This document shows, one piece after another, positions 19,201-25,965 of a stretch of 64,000 bases of DNA. How positions within the stretch are numbered: position 1 is the stretch's first letter; every line of letters starts with the position of its first letter. Both the position numbers and the translations under genes were made by a program. Source of the stretch: a bacterium (GTDB lineage Bacteria; Zhuqueibacterota; QNDG01; JAGLOF01); assembly GCA_016934955.1 (NCBI GenBank), contig JAFGRY010000050.1:1-64000 (forward strand), in the 5' to 3' direction. The notes under the pieces are model-generated. The model did no database searches and was not told where the DNA came from. It worked only from the letters and a program-made list of their open reading frames with translations.

Positions 19201-19456
19201 GCTGCTGCCCTACTCCCTGTTCGAGAACCGGGCCGTTGACGTGGACGAGGAGCGGCGCCTTCTCTACGTCGGGATGACCAGGGCGAAGAAGGTGCTTGTG
19301 CTGACGCACGCGGCCAGACGGCACCTTTTCGGCAGAGCATATGCATTGGCCCGAAGTCCCTTCCTCGACAGTATCGAAAAAGAGCTGATTCAGCGGGTGC
19401 GTTCAGACTACACCCGGAAAGCGAAGAAAGATGACGGTCAGATGGACATGTTCTGA
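16247..19456 (+). CDS. Endonuclease Q-like PHP nuclease fused to UvrD/Rep-family helicase
   Basis: A 1069-residue two-enzyme fusion. Residues about 1-430 match endonuclease Q: PHP metal motifs DFHIHS (6-11), GTGDFTHP (39-46), an invariant-looking PAHIWTPW, SNSDAHSPEKLG (near 220), and a Cys4 zinc knuckle (CGVC...CSAC, near 281-300). EndoQ nicks DNA 5' of deaminated bases and abasic sites in archaea and a few bacteria. Residues about 480-1069 are a superfamily 1 helicase: Walker A GPGTGKT (about 501), VDEYQDIN, GDPDQAIYGFRGAD, SYRC, LTLHASKGLEF and RRLLYVGMTRAKK. A covalent nick-then-unwind repair machine is inferred. It follows dnaG in the same direction. Confidence 0.9.
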   Translation: MTFIADFHIHSHYSIATSKQLVPEYLDAWARIKGITVVGTGDFTHPGWLAELKEKLVPAEPGLFRLKEPFSGDRELCQHGLSERPVRFLLTTEISNIYKRAGGTRKVHNLVLAPDFETVERIQARLAEIGNITSDGRPILGLDSRDLLEICLEASDDIFFVPAHIWTPWFSVLGSKSGFDTIEACYGDLAGHIHAVETGLSADPPMHWMCSFLDRFTIISNSDAHSPEKLGREANLLDTDLSYPAIIAALRSNDPRQLLGTVEFFPEEGKYHYDGHRKCGVCWNPLQTLEHREVCSACGRPVTVGVMNRAAQLADRDDFSSRPDRRPYYSLIPLKEIISEIEGVGPASARVTRAYHETIRKLGPELDILLHLPVDDIASGAGHPVAEAVRRLRAREVFVQEGYDGEFGRIRVFGDNAPVPAADQQGLFSDGAAAGSTGPAPRPVLSFDLTAFQAARKETEESVAAVRERQAAYSAGSAPAMNERQRAAVTHGTGPALVLAGPGTGKTRVLTERIATLAGNRGVAPAAILAVTFTNKAAEEIRSRLADIPTLAGTGGEPFISTFHALGYHIISESDPGFRDRAPLILDEDLKLRLLEKETGCTRNEAGKLAASLSAAKQSGADADLSGGHLLRYQARLRENGLVDLDDLICEPVRLLQADPGILAAWRRRFHWFLVDEYQDINLMQYRLLTLLAGDGQPNLMAIGDPDQAIYGFRGADVTFIRRFRDDFPQAAVYPLTRSYRCSGTILRASRTVAGESASPALEGVEEGVRIIISGQTSDRAEAEFIARSIESMMGGLRFFSMDSGVSAGELADDITGLSDFAVLCRTARQMAALEKAFSDHSIPYQKAGSGPEFGRPPLSGLIQVLRWCVYPENELFRTVAAEQIRRQPGDLERIRAGMSGGNVKQDLMLIAAEAAPDIPGPELQRLLAAAEPHGDDYTGFLRSVALGTESDALSFSTEHVSLLTLHASKGLEFACVFIPGCEDGLLPYSLFENRAVDVDEERRLLYVGMTRAKKVLVLTHAARRHLFGRAYALARSPFLDSIEKELIQRVRSDYTRKAKKDDGQMDMF

Positions 19457-19756
19457 ACCATTCACGATCCCCTGAATGTACAGCTGCGGGCGTTGACTGC
19501 CACGTGCGTACGTTTCCCCGCTCCGGTCCCTGATCCCCCCAATCAGCTGACTCCTGCCCTTCACTGCGAGTGACATGCCGAGATTTCAGCCTTGTGTTTT
19601 ACCGTGTTCAGGGCGATAGAGAGGTGCGCCCCGGTGGTATCCCCCGCTCATCAGCGCCGCGATTCCCTTTAAGAGTTTGCACCGGCGGTCACTGCCTGGA
19701 GACCGATACCGGAGCCCCGCGTGCCGCGGCGATCAGTAACATCATCACTATCGAGC

Positions 19757-19791
19757 AAAACGCCCGGCCGGGAAACCGGCGCCGTTTTTTT
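19757..19791 (+). terminator. Intrinsic terminator
   Basis: A long interrupted stem: AAAACG pairs with CGTTTT outside, GCCGG pairs with CCGGC inside around a GAAA tetraloop, then seven T. A-rich on the left and T-rich on the right, so it could work in both directions. Confidence 0.88.
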
Positions 19792-19792
19792 A

Positions 19793-19821
19793 TTAACAAT
19801 GAGCGGGAAAATACGTATGAA
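19793..19821 (+). promoter_or_regulatory. Probable promoter of the NTF2-like protein gene
   Basis: TTAACA (19793-19798), 17 bases, TATGAA (19816-19821), directly after the terminator. Moderate match. An AAAAAGGAG ribosome-binding site follows before 19865. Confidence 0.5.
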
Positions 19822-19864
19822 AGCATGAAGGCTAAATAATTCCCAGATAAAAAGGAGCCAAAAC

Positions 19865-20731
19865 ATGAAGCGATTCTTAACCGCAGCAGTGATCTGTGCA
19901 TGTGCCGGAGCGCTGTCCGCCCAGTCCGCCACCGATGCCGGTTCCCCCCCGGCGGAGAAGGCGATCATCCAGGCGGCGATGGACTACATGGAAGGGGGAG
20001 ATTTCGGCGATACGGAGAGGATGGCGAAGGCTCTGCATTACGAGCTGACCAAAGTCAGTCCCGTGACCCTTCCCCAGACCGGGAAAACGGTGTTGAACAC
20101 CATGGGGTACACCTATTTGCTGGAAGTGACCCGGCCGGCCGCCGCCAACCCGCCGGCCGAGAGCAAGGCCCGGGCCGGAATCCTTGCCGTCAGGGAAGGA
20201 ATGGCCATGGTGAAAGCAGAGTCGGACAAGTACTACGACTACCTGCAGATGGCGGAAATCGATGGAGAGTGGAAAATCATCAATGTGCTCTGGATCATGC
20301 ATCCGGATTTTCGCAAGGATCCGGCCGCGGAACCGGTGGACATCGCCGCAGACACAGCGGCGGTCAGGGCGGCCTGTCTGGATTATATCGAAGGGTCCTT
20401 TTCAGGCGACGCGGCGAGAATGGAGCGGGCCCTGCACCCGGAGCTGATGAAAGTCATTCAGATGGTGCACCCTCAAACGGGGCGGACAATGCTGAACAAG
20501 ATGGGCAGCGGCATGCTGATCGCCGGTACGGAGGCGAAGATGGGGATGGTGGAGGAAGGAAAGCGCGCCCTCTCATTCAGACTGCTGGATTTACAGCGGA
20601 ACATCGCCTTCGCGGAAGTGCTGTCCTCGAGGTATTATGATTACTGTCAGCTGGCGAAAGTGAACGGCGAGTGGAAGATCGTCAACGTGCTCTGGAAAAT
20701 GAATCCGGAAGCGGCCGCGCGCGCCAGGTAG
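19865..20731 (+). CDS. Exported protein with two NTF2-like (putative lumazine-binding) domains
   Basis: A 288-residue exported protein. Signal peptide MKRFLTAAVICACAGALSAQ. The mature part is an internal duplication: residues about 32-150 and 165-285 each contain a helix ending in DYMEGGDFGDTERMAKALH or DYIEGSFSGDAARMERALH, then a KMG or TMG turn, then YYDY...G-EWKI-NVLW. This is the pattern of the small nuclear-transport-factor-2-like family (Lumazine_bd_2 in Pfam). That family name rests on structure resemblance, not shown lumazine binding. Function unknown. It stands alone between a terminator and a leftward gene. Confidence 0.83.
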   Translation: MKRFLTAAVICACAGALSAQSATDAGSPPAEKAIIQAAMDYMEGGDFGDTERMAKALHYELTKVSPVTLPQTGKTVLNTMGYTYLLEVTRPAAANPPAESKARAGILAVREGMAMVKAESDKYYDYLQMAEIDGEWKIINVLWIMHPDFRKDPAAEPVDIAADTAAVRAACLDYIEGSFSGDAARMERALHPELMKVIQMVHPQTGRTMLNKMGSGMLIAGTEAKMGMVEEGKRALSFRLLDLQRNIAFAEVLSSRYYDYCQLAKVNGEWKIVNVLWKMNPEAAARAR

Positions 20732-20797
20732 ATGCCTGGAGTGCAATCGCAGGTGCGGGACGGCAGTGCCGGGGGTGAGATGCCGCCGGCGCCGCCG

Positions 20798-21028
20798 TCA
20801 TCCGGCCGAAGCGAGCTTCTGAAGTGAGCCGTGCGGCAGGGTGCCCGACGAGAGGATGAAGTATGTTTTTTTATGTTTTCTCAGATTGTAGATCACCAGC
20901 AGGGCTGATTTATCCGATCGGGTGAATTTTACACTCAAATTCCCGGGACTATGCCTGATATCCGTTGAGATTACCGATTGACCCGCAATGAGACGTTCCG
21001 CCTCGTTTCTTGTGATTTGTCTGATCAT
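20798..21028 (-). CDS. Small conserved-looking protein of unknown function
   Basis: A 76-residue basic protein starting MIRQITRNEAERLIAGQS, with strands consistent with a small alpha/beta or beta-rich fold (LSVKFTRSDKSALLVIYNLR). The ATG at 21028 has AGGAAAGGAAA upstream. A longer frame starting at 21112 would run through the likely promoter (TACAAT at 21064-21069, minus strand). No recognised family, no cysteines, no signal peptide. It is divergent from yjbQ. Confidence 0.6.
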   Translation of the reverse strand: MIRQITRNEAERLIAGQSVISTDIRHSPGNLSVKFTRSDKSALLVIYNLRKHKKTYFILSSGTLPHGSLQKLASAG

Positions 21029-21101
21029 GGCATTTCCTTTCCTCATACAATAAGACACCGAAAATTGTAAAAAGGTTGCATCTTCGTCAGGGAAAAAGCG
21101 G

Positions 21102-21130
21102 TTGCAATCCATTTGTCCCGGTAGTACATT
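21102..21130 (+). promoter_or_regulatory. Promoter of yjbQ-thiL, apparently leaderless
   Basis: TTGCAA (21102-21107), 17 bases, TACATT (21125-21130). The expected start point, about seven bases on, falls on the A of the yjbQ ATG at 21137. There is no Shine-Dalgarno sequence upstream of that ATG. Confidence 0.7.
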
Positions 21131-21136
21131 GTACTT

Positions 21137-21535
21137 ATGTTGAAACAGGTGTCGATTAAAACCGGTTCACGGACCGAAATGCAGGTCATCGACCGGTATA
21201 TCGAGGAGGCGGTCGCCGAATCCGGCGTGGAAGAGGGCATATGCATTGTCTGGGTCCCCCACACCACGGCCGGTGTGACCGTCAACGAGAATGCCGATCC
21301 TGATGTTGTCCGTGATATTCTCTACGAAACGGAGAAGGTCGTTCCCTTTGCCGACGGATATCATCACGGGGAAGGGAATTCAGCGGCGCATATCAAGTCC
21401 TCCCTTTTCGGCCCGTCACTCACGCTGGTGATCAGCCGCGGCGCCCTGCTGCTCGGCAGATGGCAGTCCGTCTATTTCTGCGAATTCGACGGCCCGCGCA
21501 CCCGCACACTCTATCTGAAGATTCTGGAGGGATAA
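21137..21535 (+). CDS. yjbQ: YjbQ/UPF0047 family protein (secondary thiamine-phosphate synthase)
   Basis: A 132-residue protein of the YjbQ family, close to the usual 130-140. The family motifs are HTTAGVTVNENADPDV and HGEGNSAAHIKSSLFG, ending in the strand LYFCEFDGPR-like region. Some members show weak thiamine-phosphate synthase activity, joining the pyrimidine and thiazole halves. The gene ends exactly where thiL begins (TAA then GTG), which supports a thiamine role. The N-terminus MLKQVSIKTGSRTEMQ aligns with family starts, so the apparent lack of leader is not a start-site error. Confidence 0.9.
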   Translation: MLKQVSIKTGSRTEMQVIDRYIEEAVAESGVEEGICIVWVPHTTAGVTVNENADPDVVRDILYETEKVVPFADGYHHGEGNSAAHIKSSLFGPSLTLVISRGALLLGRWQSVYFCEFDGPRTRTLYLKILEG

Positions 21536-22519
21536 GTGACTCCGCTCGACTCCGGCGAATTCGGCCTCATCCGCCGTATTCAGGAGATGCTGGATGCCAT
21601 GCCGCCGTCAGTGGTACTCGGGCCCGGAGACGACACCGCGGTGTTCCGGCCGGAGCCGGGACGGGACCTTCTACTGACAACCGACGCGATGGCGGAGGGC
21701 GTTCATTTCGACCGTTCCTTCATGCCTCTTTCATCCGTGGGATGGAAGTCACTGGCCGCCAATCTCAGTGACATCGCCGCTATGGGGGGGCGGCCGCTGT
21801 ATGCAGTCGTGTCCCTCGGCATTCCCGCGGGGTGGACCTCGGCCGATGCCGAGGCGCTCGTCGCGGGAATGAAACGATGCGGTGATGCCTACGGCTGTAC
21901 CATTGTGGGGGGCGACATATCGGCCGTCGGTAGCGAAGCGTTCATTGCCGTCGCCCTTACCGGTGATGTCGCCCGGGGACGGGCTGTGAAGAGAGGCGGC
22001 GCCGCGGCCGGCGATCTGATCTGTGTAACGGGTACCCTGGGAGGGTCGAGAACCGGCCTGGAAGTGCTGCGTTCGGGCGTGAACAGGGAAGAATACGGTG
22101 CATCGATCGGAACATTTCTGGAGCCGGTCCCGAGAACCGGGGAGGCGGCATCCCTTATCGCGATGAACAATGTCTCGGCCATGATCGACATCAGCGATGG
22201 ATTGAGCTCGGAGATTCATCATATCTGCGGCAGCAGCGGGACCGGCTGCCGTATCCGGAGCCGGGATGTGCCCGTCAGTCCTGAAGCGGCCAGGTGGGCG
22301 CGCGAACGCGGAGCCGCCGCCCTGGAATACGCGCTGGGCAGCGGGGAAGAGTACGAGCTTCTCTTTACTGTTCGCGGGCAGCAGGCGGTGACACCTCCGC
22401 CCGAAACCAGGGTAGCGGTAATCGGCGAGATCCTCCCTGCCGATCAGGGCATTCGGATACTGGTGGATGACGAAGAGAGACCGCTCGTCGCTTCAGGGTG
22501 GGACCATTTCAGGCAATGA
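21536..22519 (+). CDS. thiL: Thiamine-monophosphate kinase ThiL
   Basis: A 327-residue kinase that phosphorylates thiamine monophosphate to the active cofactor thiamine diphosphate. Family motifs: EFGLIRRI at the N-terminus, GPGDDTAV (metal/ATP), TTDAMAEGVHFD, AANLSDIAAMGG, GGDIS, CVTGTLGGS, MIDISDGLSSE and GSGEEYELLF. Length is normal. GTG start directly follows the yjbQ stop without spacer. The end overlaps the methyltransferase by four bases, so yjbQ-thiL-methyltransferase-ftsE-ftsX form one tightly coupled run. Confidence 0.96.
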   Translation: MTPLDSGEFGLIRRIQEMLDAMPPSVVLGPGDDTAVFRPEPGRDLLLTTDAMAEGVHFDRSFMPLSSVGWKSLAANLSDIAAMGGRPLYAVVSLGIPAGWTSADAEALVAGMKRCGDAYGCTIVGGDISAVGSEAFIAVALTGDVARGRAVKRGGAAAGDLICVTGTLGGSRTGLEVLRSGVNREEYGASIGTFLEPVPRTGEAASLIAMNNVSAMIDISDGLSSEIHHICGSSGTGCRIRSRDVPVSPEAARWARERGAAALEYALGSGEEYELLFTVRGQQAVTPPPETRVAVIGEILPADQGIRILVDDEERPLVASGWDHFRQ

Positions 22520-23280
22520 TCCGTTCCCTTCTGGCACGATTGCGGCCCTTGCCGGCGGATCCCTATGATGGACTTGCCGGTTTTTACGACCGGATGATGT
22601 CACATGTCGATTACCGCGGCTGGGCGGCGTTTGTGCATGAAATAATCCAGGGCCGGGCACTGCAAGCGGCAACGGTCATCGATGCAGGATGCGGCACCGG
22701 GACACTGATGTCCTGGCTGCGCGGGTACGGCTATGAGGTGTATGGATTCGACCGTTCCCTGCCGATGCTCGAGGCGGCCGGCGGAAAGGGGATCGGCGGG
22801 ACGTTTCAGGCGGACCTGAAAGATCTGCCGCTCGCGGGATCCGCCGATGTGCTGCTTTGTCTGTATGACACGATTCAGTATCTGCCGCCGGATGCGGTGC
22901 CGCGGTTCATGGCACAGGCGTATGGTGCGGTGAGAGGGGGCGGCATGTTTGTCTTTGATGTCGTTACCGAACGCCATGTCAAGGAGTTCTGGGACGGCTA
23001 CAGCGAAACCGACAGAGGCGGCAGCTGGCGGTGCAGCCGCAAAGGCTGGTACGATCCGGAACGGCGAATACAGCACACGGAAATCAGCCTGTTCTCCGGG
23101 AACCGGCGGCGATCCTGCAAGGAGCACCACCGCCAGTTCATATACCGGCTTGACGCGCTTGCCGCCTGGGCGAGAGAGGCCGGCTGGACCGCTGCCGAAT
23201 GCCTGCATGAGTTTACTTTTCAGCCCGGCAGTGAAGATTCGGGACGCGTTCATTTTCTGCTTCAGCGGGAGGAACCGTGA
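22516..23280 (+). CDS. Class I SAM-dependent methyltransferase
   Basis: A 254-residue soluble methyltransferase. The start chosen is the ATG of an ATGA overlap with thiL. Motif I is VIDAGCGTGTLMSWLRGYG (about residues 54-72), the acidic motif II end is GFDRSLPMLEAA, and motif IV region is VLLCLYDTIQYLP. The C-terminal part (RRSCKEHHRQFIYRLDALAAWAREAGW) matches the methyltransferase 11/25 type seen in small-molecule enzymes. Substrate unknown; coupling with thiL and ftsE is positional only. Stop overlaps ftsE. Confidence 0.87.
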   Translation: MIRSLLARLRPLPADPYDGLAGFYDRMMSHVDYRGWAAFVHEIIQGRALQAATVIDAGCGTGTLMSWLRGYGYEVYGFDRSLPMLEAAGGKGIGGTFQADLKDLPLAGSADVLLCLYDTIQYLPPDAVPRFMAQAYGAVRGGGMFVFDVVTERHVKEFWDGYSETDRGGSWRCSRKGWYDPERRIQHTEISLFSGNRRRSCKEHHRQFIYRLDALAAWAREAGWTAAECLHEFTFQPGSEDSGRVHFLLQREEP

Positions 23281-23927
23281 TACAGATTACTGATGTATGG
23301 TACCGGGCGGGAGGCAATCAGATTCTGTCCGAAATTAACCTCCACGTCAAGCGCGGTGAATTCGTGAGCCTGGTCGGAGCCAGCGGCGCAGGCAAGAGCA
23401 CACTGCTGCGGCTGATCCATATGGCGATTTTGCCTACAAAAGGCGTTGTGCGTGTTGACCGCTTCAACAGCCGGTCCGTTAAAGCAGGCGACATCCCTCT
23501 GCTGCGGCGTAAGGTCGGGTTCATCTTTCAGGACTTCAAGCTCCTGGAGGATCGCGATGTCTATGACAATGTCGCTTTTGCGCTCTGGGCGACCGGGGCC
23601 CGGCGCAGCACCATAAAGAAGCGGGTATTTCAGGTGCTGGCCGGCGTCGGGCTCAGTCATAAGCGGTACGCGCGCATCGAGGAGCTTTCCGGCGGGGAAA
23701 AACAGCGCGTCGCCATCGCCCGGGCGCTCGCGAACGAGCCCTTCGTACTGCTGGCCGACGAACCCACGGGAAATCTCGATCCGGTCACCACCGAAGAGAT
23801 ACTCAAACTCCTGCGCAAGATCAACACCCGCGGTACGGCCGTTCTCATGGCCACTCACAAGGACGGTCTGGTGAAAACGCTGCCTTCCCAGGTGATTAAA
23901 ATCAAGGAAGGGAGGATCGTTCCGTGA
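23277..23927 (+). CDS. ftsE: Cell-division ABC ATPase FtsE
   Basis: A 216-residue ATPase, normal length. Walker A GASGAGKST, Q-loop IFQDFKLL, signature LSGGEKQRVAIARAL, Walker B VLLADEPTGNLD, H-loop ATHKD. With FtsX it forms a mechanotransmitting complex that activates peptidoglycan hydrolases at the division site. GTG start overlaps the methyltransferase stop; the end overlaps ftsX by four bases. Confidence 0.95.
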   Translation: MIQITDVWYRAGGNQILSEINLHVKRGEFVSLVGASGAGKSTLLRLIHMAILPTKGVVRVDRFNSRSVKAGDIPLLRRKVGFIFQDFKLLEDRDVYDNVAFALWATGARRSTIKKRVFQVLAGVGLSHKRYARIEELSGGEKQRVAIARALANEPFVLLADEPTGNLDPVTTEEILKLLRKINTRGTAVLMATHKDGLVKTLPSQVIKIKEGRIVP

Positions 23928-24787
23928 GCCTCAATCTTCTCTATTCACTGCGTGAAGGTGTCCTCGCCATGCGGCGCAGCCGGCTGTCCACCCTCTGGAC
24001 GACATCGACCATCGCCGTAGCCCTGACCCTGTTCGGCATCTTTATGGTGCTGACGTTCAACCTGCAGCGGATGATCGACAGCGTGCGTCAGCATGTCGTC
24101 CTCGAGGCCTTCGTCGACGCGAGTCTCGGGGAAGACGCTGTGGAACCGATCCGGGCGACGATAGCCGGGCTCGACGGTGTCAGTGAGGCGGTATTCATCT
24201 CCAGGGAGCAGGCGCTCGCCCGGTTCCGGGATGCATTCGGAGATGATCCCATGCTGGTTCTGGATGAAAACCCGCTTCCCATGTCAATAGAGGTTCAGGT
24301 AGACGCCGCCCAGAGAACCGGCGCCCAGATCGAAGGGATTGCCAGGCGCATTTCCGGTATCGAATGTATCGATGAGGTGGCGTATAAAGGCGGAGTCGTG
24401 GAGATTATCAACCACTGGAGCAGATATATCTATCTTATTGACGCGGTCCTCTTCTTTCTCGTCCTGGCTTCGGCCCTGTTTCTGGTCTCGAATACCCTGC
24501 GGCTGACGATCATGGCACAGAAAAAGGCCATTCAGATCATGCAGCTCGTGGGTGCGGAGAGAGGGTTTATCAGGCGCCCCTATCTTATTCAGGGGATTTT
24601 TCAGGGTGCTCTCGGGGGCGGGATTGCAAGCTGTGTCGTCTGGATCGTGTTCGCCCTGATTTCTCTGCGGCTGCCCGCTCTGTTCGAACTCCCGTCCTGG
24701 CTGCTTTTAACGCCGATGGGCCTGGGTGCGCTGCTTGCTTTCTGGGGCAGTGAAATAAGCGTCAACCGATTTCTGAACGATGTTTAG
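23924..24787 (+). CDS. ftsX: Cell-division membrane protein FtsX
   Basis: A 287-residue partner of FtsE. One N-terminal transmembrane helix (TTSTIAVALTLFGIFMVLTF), an extracytoplasmic domain (about 55-165) and three further helices with the MacB/FtsX-like segment RLTIMAQKKAIQIMQLVGAE. The ending WGSEISVNRFLNDV is typical. GTG start within the end of ftsE. The TonB/BamA-type envelope genes elsewhere agree with a diderm cell. Last gene of the run; a T-rich stretch follows the stop. Confidence 0.93.
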   Translation: MSLNLLYSLREGVLAMRRSRLSTLWTTSTIAVALTLFGIFMVLTFNLQRMIDSVRQHVVLEAFVDASLGEDAVEPIRATIAGLDGVSEAVFISREQALARFRDAFGDDPMLVLDENPLPMSIEVQVDAAQRTGAQIEGIARRISGIECIDEVAYKGGVVEIINHWSRYIYLIDAVLFFLVLASALFLVSNTLRLTIMAQKKAIQIMQLVGAERGFIRRPYLIQGIFQGALGGGIASCVVWIVFALISLRLPALFELPSWLLLTPMGLGALLAFWGSEISVNRFLNDV

Positions 24788-24802
24788 CCCCGTTTTTTTA
24801 TC

Positions 24803-24831
24803 TTGACAGGGTATTCAAAATTGCTTATCTT
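24803..24831 (+). promoter_or_regulatory. Sigma-70 promoter of hrcA
   Basis: TTGACA (24803-24808), 17 bases, TATCTT (24826-24831). Expected start is about 24838, inside the inverted repeat described next. Confidence 0.82.
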
Positions 24832-24834
24832 ATG

Positions 24835-24863
24835 TTTGGCAAAAATTGAGTTAAAGAGCCAAA
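24835..24863 (+). promoter_or_regulatory. Inverted repeat at the hrcA start point (possible operator)
   Basis: TTTGGC (24835-24840) and GCCAAA (24858-24863), 17 bases apart, spanning the predicted transcription start. It is not the canonical CIRCE element (TTAGCACTC-N9-GAGTGCTAA), although its overall span of 29 bases is close to CIRCE's 27. Autoregulation by HrcA is possible but inferred. Confidence 0.45.
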
Positions 24864-24876
24864 TTTTATTATAGTT

Positions 24877-25893
24877 ATGAGCAAGTTAAGTCAACGGCAA
24901 AAGAAAATTCTGCGCTGGATCGTGCTGAATCATATCGAGACCGCTACACCTGTAGGATCGGCCCATCTGGTGAATAAAAGCGGAATCGAATGCAGCGCGG
25001 CGACGATCCGGAATGAAATGACGCTCCTGGAAGAAATGGAGTATATAGAACAGCCCCATACGTCAGCGGGCAGAGTGCCCACCGACAAAGGGTACCGGTA
25101 TTACGTCGACAATCTGATGAAACGGGCCGCGATTCCCGAGGAGACGCAGCAGGAGGTCTACAAAAGAATGGAGAGCGCCCGGGGAAACGTCAAACAGATC
25201 CTCGAGGAAGCCTCCAGGATCCTGGGCGTTATTTCCAGCGAATTGGGCGTGGTGCTGACACCATGGCTGGCCTGGGGCGTTTTTGACCGGCTGGAACTGA
25301 TAGAGCTCTCTCACAACAAAGTGCTGGCGGTGATCCATGTCCGCAGCCGGCTCGTAAAGACAGTGGTCGTTGAACTGACATCACCGCTTTCCCAGGAGCA
25401 GCTGCAGCGTACCGCCGCGGTGATCAATGAACGGCTGAGCGGGCTCTCTCTTGAAGAGATCAACACATCCATACATCAGCGGCTGAAGAGCGCGGAGGAG
25501 ATCGACCGGGCGCTGCTCCAGGTGCTGACCGAACGGGTGGGCGATTTTTTCGATTTTTCCGAACCGCTCGATATTCATACAAGCGGCACCCGCAACATTA
25601 TCAGCAAACCGGAATTTGCCGATTCCACCCGGATGAGTTTTTTCTTCACGCTCATCGATGACCGGAAACAGCTCATGCGCCTGTTCAGCAGCAGGGAGTC
25701 TTCCACCCGGGTGGCCATCGGCAAGGAAAACGGTGATCAGCGCCTCGGGCCGTTCAGCGTTATCAGCAGCTACTATACGCGGGGCAGGGATATCGGGTCG
25801 CTGGGAATCATCGGCCCGAAGCGGATGTCATACCGTAAAGTACTGCCGCTGGTCGAGACAATGTCCAGGACAATGAGCAGATTCCTGAGTTGA
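24877..25893 (+). CDS. hrcA: Heat-inducible transcription repressor HrcA
   Basis: A 338-residue repressor of heat-shock operons, normal length. N-terminal winged helix (LSQRQKKILRWIVLNHIETATPVGS, SAATIRNEMTLLEEMEYIEQPHTSAGRVPTDKGYRYYV), then a GAF-like dimerisation region and the family C-terminal motif GSLGIIGPKRMSYRKVLPLVE. Elsewhere HrcA is stabilised by GroEL. The usual next genes grpE and dnaK are absent; dnaJ follows directly after 72 bases. The promoter and inverted repeat just upstream suggest self-control. Confidence 0.96.
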   Translation: MSKLSQRQKKILRWIVLNHIETATPVGSAHLVNKSGIECSAATIRNEMTLLEEMEYIEQPHTSAGRVPTDKGYRYYVDNLMKRAAIPEETQQEVYKRMESARGNVKQILEEASRILGVISSELGVVLTPWLAWGVFDRLELIELSHNKVLAVIHVRSRLVKTVVVELTSPLSQEQLQRTAAVINERLSGLSLEEINTSIHQRLKSAEEIDRALLQVLTERVGDFFDFSEPLDIHTSGTRNIISKPEFADSTRMSFFFTLIDDRKQLMRLFSSRESSTRVAIGKENGDQRLGPFSVISSYYTRGRDIGSLGIIGPKRMSYRKVLPLVETMSRTMSRFLS

Positions 25894-25965
25894 CAGTCCT
25901 GTCCCCCCTGCCGCTGCATATCGTGTTCTGCAGTTCTTTGATATTGGAAAGGGCAGTATACCGTA

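Larger units (their letters stand above)
19457..19864. other. Intergenic region; strong terminator near its right end
   Basis: About 300 bases after the helicase stop contain no supported gene; a frame at 19570-19839 runs through the terminator and is rejected. The terminator is at 19757-19791 and the next promoter candidate at 19793-19821. Whether 19457-19756 is simply a long 3' UTR or holds a small RNA cannot be decided here. Confidence 0.55.

Noticed and set aside
19570..19839. 89-codon frame before the NTF2-like gene
   Set aside because: It reads through the strong intrinsic terminator at 19757-19791 and has no coding character.
24835..24863. CIRCE element before hrcA
   Set aside because: The arms are TTTGGC/GCCAAA with a 17-base gap, not TTAGCACTC-N9-GAGTGCTAA.
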